From Discostella pseudostelligera (taxonomy: Eukaryota > Bacillariophyta > Thalassiosirophyceae > Thalassiosirales > Thalassiosiraceae), in the NCBI GenBank assembly GCA_036940085.1, contig JALLBK010000002.1, positions 1 through 51,660 of the forward strand: 51,660 nt of DNA, read 5' to 3'. Positions 1 through 10,929 of the stretch are shown piece by piece. A model generated the notes under the pieces. It was not told the DNA's origin. It did no database searches and worked only from the letters and a program-made list of their open reading frames with translations. Position 1 is the stretch's first letter. Each line of letters starts with the position of its first letter. A program made the translations under genes and the position numbers.

Positions 1-463
1 TTCTATTTGCTACCATGCCATCCGGGAATCCGTGGCTATGGGTGAATGTAAGACTTGCTGACTACCACTTAATACTGTAGAATTCTCGCCCTTGGTGGCC
101 GAATATCTTTAAATAAAGACTGCCGTCAAAATTTGACACTGCAGTCAAAATTGACGGTAAAAATGTACCAATATGTAATGTTTCATCCATTACTTCGGTT
201 CAACAAAATTGATGGTAAAAATGTACCAGCATGTAATGTTTTATCTATTACTTCGGTACGGTGAAGCTTTGACATGAGGGTAGCATCAATCAGGGGTCTA
301 CGCATGCCCATAATATCCAGCTATCGTAGCCATGAACTGGCACCATATCGTAGTGCAGCAGCAGTTTGGCACCATCGCCAGAACAATAGCATCCACAATA
401 AGCAGCTGGTAACCATGCCTACCATGAGTCGGATTATCCGCTGCGCCAATTCTGGGGGGGGGA
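1..463. other. Left-end region, no supported gene
   Basis: I see no convincing intact coding sequence here. A 58-base imperfect tandem repeat lies at 147-258. Between roughly 315 and 410 one plus-strand frame is open and could be a decayed 5' part of the broken gene that starts near 464, but a stop at 425-427 separates the two. The region may include the promoter of that gene or a further eroded exon. Confidence 0.5.
147..258. repeat. 58-base imperfect tandem duplication
   Basis: Two adjacent copies, starting at 147 and 205, share the core GGTAAAAATGTACCA followed by TGTAATGTTT and ATTACTTCGGT. They differ at a handful of positions. The function is unknown. It could be a short promoter-proximal duplication. 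Confidence 0.8.
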
Positions 464-1352
464 ATGTATGTTGACGAACAATCATTGGAGTCAGGTGGTA
501 GCAGAAGGGTGAATGTGGAGGTCAATTCTACAAAGGATGGTAGCACTAAGAAGTGGAACCATTCCGATGCCATATGCCATGGGGAACAATGATTCCAAGA
601 AGAAGCCACCGCCTCCTACTGTATTGGCCGCCAAGGGTAATATTTGCCTTCGTGGGAAGTTGGTGCGCAACACCTCCGATGAAATAAGCCTAGACAAACC
701 TGCCCCGATACATCATATCTCAGGCCTATGGGCAATGGAAGGACTGTCCAAAATATTGGACGAGCCTGACAAGTGTGAATGATTTGAGTATGAGCACAAG
801 TGTTCTTTTGATTCGAACGTTTTCCCTCTTTCCGTGCCGTACACTGGATTCTTTTACTACACGAATGTTTTAGGACAACAGATGAAAATTCATGAACGAG
901 ATGTAAAGTTGAAGTTCATTTTGAATAGTGGGGGTTATTACAATGTCAAGGGCCAGGGAAGAAATGAGTTTGGGAAGTACACTGTCACTGGAACATTGAT
1001 GGATTTTACAATTACATTATCACGAGTCTATCAAGTTCCGAAGGAAAAGGCTACCAAGAAGTCACCCGCGATCGATAATAATGATGGCGGAGGTGTTCAT
1101 TGCAATGATGAAGTCATCAGCATCAGCAGTGATGATTCATCGGAAGTTGAAGACGTCACGGGAATTTATTTGGCGAAGAGAAATGAGGAGCTGCAGAAGA
1201 TGTTTGATGATGCAGAGCTGATTGATGATGCAGAGTGCCTCAAGGAGGAAAATGAGAGTCTCAAGAAGACAAACGCGGAATTCAACACCAGGTTGAGTCA
1301 TACTCGCGCGGATCATTACACGCCCAGCAGTTTTAGCCAAAAATATGCCTAG
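464..1352 (+). pseudogene. Broken gene: beta-rich diatom domain plus coiled-coil tail
   Basis: The first ATG (464) opens a 42-codon frame that stops at 590-592. The following frame, readable from about 513, carries the coding-like sequence onward, so a frameshift near 540-590 is likely. That frame is cut once by an in-frame TGA at 780-782, then runs to a TAG at 1350-1352. Reading through gives a Pro-rich linker, a segment with ICLRGKLVRN and HHISGLWAM, and a Gly/Tyr-rich module (YTGFFYY, KIHERDVKLKF, GYYNVKGQGRNEFGKYTV). After an acidic Ser/Asp stretch comes a short coiled coil and a tail ending TPSSFSQKYA. I have seen this module type in diatom proteins but know no name for it. The tail recurs in the gene at 34896-36770. 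A spliced intron removing the TGA is possible, but I see no good GT-AG pair, so decay is preferred. Confidence 0.6.
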
Positions 1353-1471
1353 CGCTAAAGCACGCAATCGCAGCGGTAAAATAATGTGGAAAGAAGAAAA
1401 GTATTCGGTTACGAGTGACAAGATGCAATAGCTTATTAATTGTCTAGTTAGCCTGTATGTTATTGACTTGG

Positions 1472-3427
1472 TCATTTTCCTAAAATTGTCACACCCTCAT
1501 GACCAAATGTAAATTTGTACGTACCATTCCAATCCAAGGGATCTCCCTCCAATCCAATCGAGGCACATTTCTCTTCCTCCAATCCATACAAACCACACAA
1601 TTCAAGTCGGACATGTGTCGATTGCAATGCCTCCATCCATCCTCGATTATTATTACTCGTATTGCTGCAGCCATGAGAAGTAGATTGGAAACTTCTTGCA
1701 TTATTGTTGCTCCATGGAAATATGCCCAGAGTTGTATAATCAATCTTCTTTGAGATACGTAATCGTATTCCTGCATTGTGGATTGGTGGAAGGATTGTAT
1801 GCCATGAACGTCTTTTGGAAATTGGGTTCTTGCCAACGGCACTGTCAGCAGCAGTGGCCGCAGCAGACGAATCAGCTCCAATCTCATCGCGGTATTTGGT
1901 CATAATATCATCCCACAAACCAACTTCACTCACAGAGACAAGATTCCCCATCAAATTCGTAGTAATCCTCCGTGGCATCCATCCATCATTCTCAAGCCAA
2001 TTGGAGAGTTTATTCCGTAGACTTGTTCGTTCTTTGGCGGATGCTGCATTAGTTGCTGAAGTACCAGTAGGTGGGAGAGGATTCGATTTCGGTATACCAT
2101 CTCTATACCGTTCCTTGATATTTTTCCATCGTTGATCAACAGCATTGGACATGTTAGTGTAATAATCACCATTGTAATAATTGCCATACTTGTCTCCTCC
2201 TTCTTTGAGAATCCATGTTTTCTTGGTATGGAGGTGTATCCGTCGATGGAGGAATGGGGTTTGAATATCCATGGAAAGAGTGGGTGAATATTGAAGTTTA
2301 CGCTTTGTATTGTAGATGGTGTCGATACTGTAATATTTGGGAGAGTCGTATTCGAAAGCAATTTGTCGAGTAAGTATTGTTGATTGATGTGCATCGGTAT
2401 TTGTATTTGAGGTAGATTGTTGTTGTTGTTGAGATTGTATCAGTCGAACTCGACAAGTCGAATCGGTACCATCAAATACACTTTGCTCTCCTTCCAAATC
2501 GATGATCCATGCTGATGATTTTGACGAGGGAAATAATATCGTTGGAAGGGGTTTGACTGAATTCCACGCGTTGGTTGTCACTCCTGTGGGCAATGATGAA
2601 TCATTTCCGTCTTCAATCGAATTTGATTCTTTCACTATTGACCTTGAATTTCTTCTTTCCGACATTCTGAATGGTCCCCAGGAGCATCTGGATATCCATC
2701 GGGTAGCGCCATACCATACTTCATCAAGATCATAGTCTGCGCCAAGGTAGAGATGTGGGATGAATCGTTGCCAATTGTTGCGTTTGTTGTTGCATTGCTG
2801 TAATTCAGGCGGATGACTGGAAGTATTTTTCAAAGGAAGAGTGAACAATGGAGTTGTCTTTCGTGTGCTCTCTTGATTTGGCGGAGAGAAGGGCGGAGAG
2901 AAGACATGGCATAGTACACGTCCTGATAGATCGAGATGTATCCTTCGTAGTGATGAACGAAGATTTGGATGCAATTGTAATGTCGATGACGACGCTTCTT
3001 TTTCTTCTTCTTCTTTTCTGCTCCCAGTAGTAGTAGTAGTGGAATCAATATTATTGGATCGCAAGCCAGAGTTGAGGAAAATATTGTTGGCACGATGAAT
3101 CTGGTCATCGTCTCCCTGCTGATGTTGATGCTCATGCATCAATTGATCGAGATCACCGAGCGTCAACCCACCTTTTTCGCCAACTCCTTCTTCAGAACCT
3201 CCCAATCTCCGACGCAAGCTAATTGATTGTCTTACACTCGTAAATCGACGAGGACGAACACTAATAGATGGAGTGTTGGTATTTGCCGCTACCACGTTTG
3301 TAGATTGCAACAAGGAAGGTGCGACGAATGTCATGAGTACGGTGACGACGACGACAGGACGACGCCGCCGCCGCCGCCGCCGATAATTGTTGCGGCCATC
3401 ATGGACGCCGGTAATGAGTGGCGCCAT
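1472..3427 (-). CDS. Unrecognised secreted or membrane-anchored protein, 651 aa
   Basis: An intact single-exon frame of 651 residues. The N-terminus has a basic run (eight Arg from a CCG repeat, residues 17-24) followed by a hydrophobic stretch VVVVTVLMTFVAPSLLQ to about residue 41. This fits a signal anchor or signal peptide, with a possible cut near VVAAN. The rest is soluble: a low-complexity Ser/Thr/Glu segment, then a folded-looking region from about residue 150 with WQRFIPHLYLGADYDLDEVWYG, DLEGEQSVFDG and a Cys-containing end (LELCGLYGLEEEKC). The terminus is HEGVTILGK. I recognise no named family. Alternating hydrophobic/polar strands suggest a beta-rich fold (inference). It is divergent from the exchanger at 3899, with a 471-base shared upstream region holding G-box and CRE-like sites. 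The single long frame and signal sequence support a real gene. Confidence 0.65.
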   Translation of the reverse strand: MAPLITGVHDGRNNYRRRRRRRRPVVVVTVLMTFVAPSLLQSTNVVAANTNTPSISVRPRRFTSVRQSISLRRRLGGSEEGVGEKGGLTLGDLDQLMHEHQHQQGDDDQIHRANNIFLNSGLRSNNIDSTTTTTGSRKEEEEKEASSSTLQLHPNLRSSLRRIHLDLSGRVLCHVFSPPFSPPNQESTRKTTPLFTLPLKNTSSHPPELQQCNNKRNNWQRFIPHLYLGADYDLDEVWYGATRWISRCSWGPFRMSERRNSRSIVKESNSIEDGNDSSLPTGVTTNAWNSVKPLPTILFPSSKSSAWIIDLEGEQSVFDGTDSTCRVRLIQSQQQQQSTSNTNTDAHQSTILTRQIAFEYDSPKYYSIDTIYNTKRKLQYSPTLSMDIQTPFLHRRIHLHTKKTWILKEGGDKYGNYYNGDYYTNMSNAVDQRWKNIKERYRDGIPKSNPLPPTGTSATNAASAKERTSLRNKLSNWLENDGWMPRRITTNLMGNLVSVSEVGLWDDIMTKYRDEIGADSSAAATAADSAVGKNPISKRRSWHTILPPIHNAGIRLRISKKIDYTTLGIFPWSNNNARSFQSTSHGCSNTSNNNRGWMEALQSTHVRLELCGLYGLEEEKCASIGLEGDPLDWNGTYKFTFGHEGVTILGK

Positions 3428-3598
3428 TGTGCGTCATGAACAGATGAGGATGGAAATTGTCTACTCCAGACGATAATGTCGTTGCATAATATATGTGAGC
3501 TTTGGCTTGCGTTGTTGCGGATTAGGGACGGTATTGATTGATTCATTGATTGGAGATTGGAAATGGAGTAATGGATAATGGAGATTGAAGATTGTGGG

Positions 3599-3639
3599 GC
3601 ATCCACGTGGCAGGGGAGTAATAGGTGCATCCACGTGGC
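3599..3639. promoter_or_regulatory. Two G-box elements GCATCCACGTGGC
   Basis: The 13-mer GCATCCACGTGGC occurs at 3599-3611 and 3627-3639, 28 bases apart. CACGTG is the classical G-box/E-box core bound by bZIP or bHLH factors (established for plants and animals). It lies between the divergent genes at 3427 (-) and 3899 (+). The identical 13-mer occurs three times upstream of the FUN14-like gene at 33502. Confidence 0.6.
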
Positions 3640-3668
3640 GTAATCGTCTGTCTGGAGTCAGGATTTGC

Positions 3669-3686
3669 TGACGTCTGCAGACGTCG
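3669..3686. promoter_or_regulatory. CRE-like palindrome upstream of exchanger 1
   Basis: A perfect 16-base palindrome GACGTCTGCAGACGTC spans 3670-3685. It contains two TGACGTC/GACGTCG half elements of the cAMP-response (bZIP) class. It sits about 215 bases upstream of the exchanger ATG. In a diatom such TGACGT elements are known from CO2/cAMP-responsive promoters. A role here is inference. Confidence 0.5.
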
Positions 3687-3898
3687 TCGGATTGGCAGCT
3701 TGTGAAAAGGTGTTGAAAGGCGGACGCAGCGATGAGAAGTTCCCAGCGGCGCAGCTGCATTCCCCATTCACAATGACCATCACAATCAAATCGGAGCCAG
3801 GCGCCATAGCCATTGAAATCGACGATCGATGCCACTCATTGTCCAATTCTACGACAACAACATTCACGTGATAATCGCAAGTAGTAGGTGAAGCTATC

Positions 3899-6800
3899 AT
3901 GGTGACGGATAGTAGTAGTCGTCTTCGAAACAGGCTTACAATCAGCATGAACGTTGTTGATGCCATCCTCCCCCGCGGCGGCATGTTACTACTGGTTTGG
4001 CTCCTAAATACCATCAGTATTGCCAATGCCTCCTCCACCGAATCCTCCTCCGAATCAGTATTCGAATCCATGGAAAATGAAATCTACGCCGTCTTCTTTC
4101 CATGGTTTGTCCAATTCCTCGGTGTCGCCGCGTACTACCTTCTCTCGCGTTATGCACACATCATCCCCGCCACTGCCGTAATGTTCGTGGTCGGTGCTCT
4201 CATTGGATTTGAAGTACCGCGTGTACCCGAAAATGATATTACCGGAAGTGCTCAAACATGGATTGGGATTGAGGGCAAGGTACTCCTACTAGTCTTCCTA
4301 CCTGGATTACTATTCCTCGATTCGTACAAGATGGATTTTCATTTGTTTATCATGACTTTTTGGCAAGTGGTCATACTAGCCTTTCCAATGGTATTGGCCG
4401 GGACGATATTAACAGCTCTCGTGGCTAACTACTTGTTTGATTATGGATGGAGCTTTGATTTGTGTATGACTTTTGGGAGTATACTAAGTGCTACTGATCC
4501 GGTGGCAATTGCGGTATTATTAAATGAGTTGGGTGCACCGGCAAGATTGCAGGTATGTTCCATTCTCTTGGTTTGTTTCCATCCAGAAATTCTACATGAG
4601 ATGAAATATTATACTAACCACCTATTGCAACTTGTCTCTTTATTCATTTCAAGACGCACATCGCTGGGGAAAGTATCATGAATGATGGATCCGCGGCTGT
4701 ATTCTACGGCATCTTCAGTCTTCGTTTCCTCTACGAGATGGGAATTCCAGGTGTGGGCGAATATGTCGGATGGGGGGAGGGCTTCGCAATTTTCTTCCGT
4801 CTATCCTTGGGTGGGGCATGCATTGGAATTGTCTTTGGGTTTGGTGCTTTGATCATGACATACAATCTCAACCGACGACTTTCTGGGGAGGATTCATTGT
4901 ATCAAGTGGTCGCGACGATTACTACCGCGTACTTGTCCTTCTTCACCGCTGAAATTCTTGCACATTGTTCGGGAATTCTTGCAGTATTATTCTGTGGAGT
5001 GACGGTCAAGGCATTTGGTGAAACATTGTACAATGATACGAAAATGTCCGTTAGCTTTTGGAATATCGTGGAGAATTTATTGAACACATTAGTCTTTGCA
5101 CTGGGAGGATGCGAGTGGGGAAGGATTATTTCAGGTGCCGGCGGGATGGGACTTTTCAGAGCGAAGGATTGGGTGAGTATATGAGACGCTGCGATACACC
5201 CTCTATCATTCAATTTTGCTTACATCGTTCTCACCTCCGATATCTATCTACCAGGGCTATTTGATCGCATTATTCCTGATTATCAACGTCATGCGGTTCT
5301 TCCTGGTGTTCTCGTTTTACCCATTGCTTTCAAGAATTGGACTTGGAACTAACTGGCGAGAGGCGGTGTTAATGAGCTACAGTGGATTGCGTGGTACAGT
5401 CGGAATTGCACTCTCCCTTGCTCTTTTTTCTGATGTCGGTAGGTCATAACCATGCATTGTACCAAGACTGTACTCGTGGCGCTGAACCTACATTCACTTT
5501 CATGATCTTTATTGCAGTACGCTATACATCATCTGATGATGTCAGTGAAGACATCCGGGTTGAGTATACAACGTATGCCGCGCAGCTTTTTGGCATGGTC
5601 GGAGGAGTTGCATTCCTCACTTTATTGATCAACGGTCCAACAAGTGGTTTCCTCTTGAAGAAACTTGGACTTATTACGCCGACTGAAACTCGCAATAAAT
5701 ACATCAAAGGCTGTCGTGAACATATGATCCAGTTTACATTGAAGGAATTTGTAGCACTTCTATCCGAGGAACGCTTCCACGACGTGGACTTTGCAGTAGT
5801 AAAGGCTCACATTCCTTTCCTGGGTAAGTAAATACTTGTCGCCGCCAGAATGCTCCAGAAAAATGTTCTACTTATTGTTTATTGTCGACACTCTATCGTA
5901 GGGGATGTTGATTACGATAAGTTTATGGATGCCGTCCATAATCACAAAGTAAGTGTCATTAATTGTTGGTCATTTGATACAAGATCGTATGTCACTCGAT
6001 CTAATTTAATCTATGTGGTCTCGTTCGTCGTGTAGGAGAGTACTCCTCTGTCATCGTACAGGGCACCGAATTTGAATGGATTAGTTCGACATTTTTCCCT
6101 GTCTCGTCACCCCCAGTCGAAAGATGGTACCTATGTGGAGGTCGGACAGGCCCAGGATAGTTTCAATTCATTAATGCACAGCGAGAAAGATATTTCCATA
6201 TCCGATATCAGGCATCGCTCCAGTTCCACGTATGAGCATGATAAGGCTGAAGATGTGGCTGTCCAAGAAAAACGAGTTTTATTCTACAAAATTTTGCGTA
6301 ATGCTTACCACCGCCAAGTAGATCGAGGAGAGTTGGATGCACGCGGATTTTTGGTCTATTCACTGTGTCGATCTACCGACTTCGCCGAAGACGCGGCTTC
6401 CCGTGGCCTTCCATTAGATGATTGGAATTTGCTGCAGAAACTATCTGATAGTTGGGTTCGGTCAGCTGATACTATGATGCGCAGGATTGCTGACATGAAG
6501 CGATTTATCAGGGACATGAATAAAGAGTTCTACAAAGAGCGGTTTAGAATTGAACAGATTCTTGCATTTACGTATGCGCATGAATCGGCCAGGAATTCAT
6601 TCAAGCGGGAGTTTATCAAGGCAGGACGAGCTGGTCTGACGGAAGCTGAGCAAGTTGTGATGTATGAGAGTGAGCAGCAGGTGAAATTGGCAGAGGAGGC
6701 ACTCAGCAAATTTGATGTCGCGAATGTGAACTTGGTGAGATCTCACTACGCATGCCGGATTCTACTCAACCGTGCTGCCTACTGTTATGCGAAGCAACTG

Positions 6801-6941
6801 GACCATAACCTAATCACTGAGAGAGAGGCGGGAGCATTACTGGAGGAGATTGAGGGCCACATTAGCAATTTGCTGGAGTGCCGAGAGAAAGATCATTCAG
6901 ATGTGGAGAGCGATCGGTCGAAGACTGAGGAGCGTTCATGA
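3899..6941 (+). CDS. Na+/H+ exchanger, SOS1-like CPA1 family (tandem copy 1)
   Basis: Six exons: 3899-4552, 4654-5172, 5255-5438, 5518-5823, 5902-5948 and 6036-6941, giving 871 residues. All introns are GT-AG, 78-101 bases, and all joins match the paralogue at 7449. A signal peptide-like N-terminus (MLLLVWLLNTISIANA) precedes about a dozen membrane segments. Exchanger signatures: VLLLVFLPGLLFLDSY, LSATDPVAIAVLLNELGAP, then across the first intron THIAGESIMNDGSAAVFY, corresponding to the GESLMNDG motif of SOS1-type exchangers with the ion-binding Asp pairs. SYSGLRGTVGIALSLAL follows, and the cytosolic tail has RILRNAYHRQ-type helices. Expected role: electroneutral Na+ (or Li+/K+) for H+ exchange at the plasma membrane or an internal membrane, for salt and pH balance. 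It could instead be an SLC9C-like relative, but I see no voltage sensor or cyclic-nucleotide domain. Confidence 0.88.
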
Positions 6942-7448
6942 TGCCCCTTTTTATTTCAGATGACTGCACGAGACGCCGCCCACAATAATTGTACAGAGCA
7001 TGCATACAATACGATTTTCTCAAGCATGTTGCAAATGTTGAATAGGGAATGTGGGACGTACCATACTCGACTGTCCAGTGTGAGAAGGAGAGATCATTTA
7101 TCATTTGGCCACATCAATAGATTATTGTACAGCCTAAGATGTACTTAACTTTTTACAGTGCTCCATCCTCATCTTCGCTTCTTAGTAGGTCTACGTTCGG
7201 TATCCTGGTGCGCTGACGTCAGCATTTTCGGATCGTCGTATGTCGAACTGTACCAGTCCTAGGACGTAGAGTATTTAACAGTGATCTCGACAAAGAAAGC
7301 GCGCACCTTTGCCCAGCATTCTTCTCGGGCAAAGAACAAAAAGGAAAATCGACGCTGCTGCTGACCCAAGCCAAAGAAGTTCGTGGTTCAAATTCAAAAG
7401 ATTGATGATGAACGCGAGCCGGCCTTCGACGTACTGGCCGTATCGATC
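6942..7448. other. Spacer between the two exchanger genes
   Basis: It holds the 3' end of exchanger 1 and the promoter and 5' leader of exchanger 2. The only notable element is the CRE palindrome at 7212-7223. Short open frames here lack any recognisable content. Confidence 0.5.
7212..7223. promoter_or_regulatory. Perfect CRE palindrome upstream of exchanger 2
   Basis: GCTGACGTCAGC is a 12-base perfect palindrome centred on the consensus cAMP-response element TGACGTCA (bZIP site). It lies about 225 bases upstream of the likely ATG at 7449, almost the same distance as the CRE-like palindrome before exchanger 1. Confidence 0.55.
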
Positions 7449-10400
7449 ATGAAGTCAACCCCCAATAATAATAATATGGTCGGTAGTAAAGGACTGCTGT
7501 TGGTGGTGTGCTTTCTCCTCCAGGCCGTCATTGGTGCCAATGCCGGCGGGTCAGATTCCGATTCGCACGATGCGGTGTTCGAACAGACGGAGAGTGAAAT
7601 CTACGCCGTCTTATTTCCATGGTTCGTTCAAATTATCGGTGTGGCATCCTACTACGTTATTTCGCGATATGCCCACTTTATCCCATCCACGGCGGCGATG
7701 TTTGTCGTGGGTGCCCTCATTGGCTTCGCGGTTCCGCGCATCGAGGCAGAAAATGACATTACGTCCTCTGCGGCGACATGGATTGGAATGGAAGGGAAAG
7801 TTCTTCTGTTGGTCTTCTTTCCAGGCTTGATGTTCCTTGAAGCATACAGTGTGGACTTTGTCCTTTTTGTTGAGGCCTTTTGGCAGATTATTTGGTTGGC
7901 CTTCCCGATGGTCCTGGCCGGAACAATTCTCACTGCACTCGTTGCAAATTTCATGTTTGATTATGGATGGAGCTTTGATCTGTGCATGACATTTGGTGGT
8001 ATTTTGAGTGCTACGGATCCGGTTGCTATATCCATACTTATGAAAGAATTGGGAGCACCAGCTCGATTGCAGGTAAGTGCCTAGATACTTCGAAGTGGTG
8101 GTTACATTTTGCTTGATTCTTTGGATGATACTCAATATTTTGTGCTGTTCTGCTGCTCCATTTTGAAAGATGCACATCGCTGGAGAGAGCATCATGAATG
8201 ATGGTTCTGCTTCTGTATTTTACGCAATCTTTGGTCTTCGTTTCCTCTACGAGATGGGAATCCCCGGTGTTGGTGAGGATGTCGGATGGTTGGAGGGGCT
8301 TGAAATATTCTTCCGCCTATCCTTGGGAGGGGCATGCATCGGCATCATCTTTGGGTTTGGTGCATTGATTATGACGTACAATCTCGACCGGCGTCTATCT
8401 GGAGAAGACTCATTGTATCAAGCCGTTGCGACAATCTCAATCGCGTACTTGTCTTTCTTCACCGCTGAAATCCTGGCACATTGTTCGGGATTCCTCGCCG
8501 TGGTATTCTGTGGAGTGACTGTCAAGGCGTTTGGTGAAACCCTGTACAATGATACCCCGATGTCCGTCAGCTTTTGGCACATAACGGAGAAGTTATTGAA
8601 CACCTTAGTATTCGCTCTCGGTGGATGCGTGTGGGGTAACATTATTTCAGGTTCTGGAGGGTCAGGACTATTCAGAGCGAAGGATTGGGTAAGAGAATTT
8701 CAAAAGTTTCCTTCGTCCGCCTCTCTTGAGATTCCTTACGAATATCCTCTTTTCTCTCCTCTACCTTAACTGTCTGTAAGGGATATTTGTTTGCCCTGTT
8801 TTTGATTCTTAACGGGCTGCGGCTCGTTCTCGTATTCTCATTCTACCCATTGCTGTCAAGAATCGGACTTGGAACTCACTGGCGGGAGGCATTGTTTATG
8901 AGCTATAGTGGATTACGCGGAACTGTTGGCATTGCACTGTCCCTCGCTCTTCATTTGGACGTGGGTAAGTTTGTTGACGGAAAAATGGAATGTTTCGTTA
9001 TACATATCGACGCATCTCTTACCTCTTCATCTCTTCTGTCAATTATTATAGCTCGCTACACTTCTTCTGGTGAAGTCAGCGACGAAATTCGGAACGAATA
9101 CCGACAGTACTCCGCGCAAGTCTTCGGCATGATCGGTGGAGTTGCATTTCTCACTCTGGTGATCAACGGTCCAACAAGTGGATTCCTCTTGAAGAAGCTT
9201 GGGCTTATAAGGCCAACAGATACTCGCGATAAACACATCAAGAACTGCCGGGAGCACATGATTCTGTTTACATTGAAGGAATTCGTCGCACTTCTCACCG
9301 AGGAACGTTTCGAAGATGTGGATTTTGTGGTAGTGAAGGCTCACATTCCTTTCCTGAGTAAGTAGATAGTCCAGCAGAATGCTCAATATGTCAATAAAGC
9401 CGAGGAGTATTGTCTCAAATGTCTCTTGTTTGCTACAGAGGATGTTAACTACGATAAGCTCATGGCTGCCGTCAAGAATCACAAGGTGAGCACCATACAA
9501 TTCTTCATTTGTTTCAAGGCCGTACTTGTTCTAACGCTTGTCAACACTTCTTCTAGGAATTTTCCCCTCTATCTTCGTATGTGCCTCCAAACTTGCAAAA
9601 TGTTGTACCTCACCTGTCGAAGTCGAATGGTGGTTCCAATGCGGAACTTGGTCAGGCCCAGGTGAATGTCCTATCCAGATTGAGTAGACAGAGACAACTG
9701 TCAATGAGAAATCTGAAGAACATTCGGCAAAACACTGGATTATCACTAGGTGGTAGCGAAATGAACGCAGATGATGACATCCGAGAAAAACGAATCGCCT
9801 TCATCAAGATACTGCGTACTGTGTATCTCCGCTTAGTAGATCAAGGAGAGTTGGACGCGCGCGGATTCTTGGTCTATTCACTCTGTCGATCCGCAGACTC
9901 GGCTGAAATTTCGGCAATGCAAGGGTTTCCTCTGGACGATTGGAATTTGCTGCAGAAAGCGTCGGATAGCTGGGTTAGGTCAGCTGATTCTATTGTCCGC
10001 AGATTGATTCACCTGAAACGGCTCATCAGAGACTTCAATCAAAATTTCCGCAAGGACTGCTTTCATATTGAACAGATTATTGCGTATATGTATGCGCATG
10101 AATTGGCCAGGAAGGCGTTCAAACGAGAGTTCATTAAAGCAGAACAGGTCACTCTAACGGAGGCCGAGAAAGTAGTGTTGTACGAGAGTGAGCAGCAAGT
10201 GAAATTGGCAGAAGAAGAGCTAAGCAAATTTGACATCATGCATGTGAAGACTGTGCGGTCCCACTATGCATGCCAGATCCTACTCAACAGAGCTGCATAT
10301 TGTTACAAGGATCAGCTGAACCACGGACTTATTACTGAAATGGAGGCGGGGACGTTATTGGAGGAGATTGAGGGGCACATCAGCAACTTGTTAGAGTGCA

Positions 10401-10612
10401 GAGAGACTGTTCACGACCAGAAGGACGACGGTTCTAAGTCTGAGCGTCCACGATGCGGTATCAAGACCATTTTCAAGATGCCGACGCTGCTGCGAACATC
10501 GCAAATGCAAAAGAAGAATTCAGTAGTTTCGATGAAATCAGTGACCGACCAGGCCAGATCTACGGACGGCTCTACTCCTGCGATGGCGGTTGCGCCCAAT
10601 GAGGATGTATAG
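7449..10612 (+). CDS. Na+/H+ exchanger, SOS1-like CPA1 family (tandem copy 2)
   Basis: Six exons: 7449-8072, 8170-8688, 8781-8964, 9052-9357, 9439-9485 and 9557-10612, giving 911 residues. The four internal exons have exactly the lengths of the first copy (519, 184, 306, 47) in the same phases. The open frame extends upstream to 7383, but the first ATG is 7449. It gives a clean signal peptide (GLLLVVCFLLQAVIGANA). Motifs: VLLLVFFPGLMFLEAY, LSATDPVAISILMKELGAP, MHIAGESIMNDGSASVFY and SYSGLRGTVGIALSLAL. The C-terminal cytosolic region is longer than in copy 1 and ends in a Lys/Ser-rich tail that could be regulatory. Role as for copy 1. Divergence is concentrated at both termini, so the pair may differ in location or control rather than in transport. 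Confidence 0.88.
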
Positions 10613-10929
10613 ATATACCATGCTTGCCCTGTGTTTGTGTGTACAGTTTTACAGGTAAATGAAGACTCTCGTCGGATCAAACTATCTACATAAAATAAGA
10701 GTCTTGTTTTTGGTTGTATGCTGCTAACTTGACAAGCTGATTATGATGAATTGTTGATGGTTGTGTATGTCCGTCTTGCTAAATTGTTGAAATTGTTGGT
10801 GTTTCACGATTTGCACGAACAATATGTCCTGGTCTTCGAATACTTATACCATTTCCCTTGGATGAATTGAAGCCGTGAAATTGCAAAATCATTATTAATC
10901 TCTCCCCATTCCACTGCTCAGATCAATTC
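10613..10929. other. Convergent 3' spacer
   Basis: AT-rich DNA between the convergent 3' ends of exchanger 2 (+) and the PDZ protein (-). It contains AATAAG-like polyadenylation-type sequence after the exchanger stop. No gene is seen. Confidence 0.5.

Noticed and set aside
7383..7448. Upstream extension of exchanger 2
   Set aside because: The open frame starts at GTG; the first ATG at 7449 gives a proper signal peptide.
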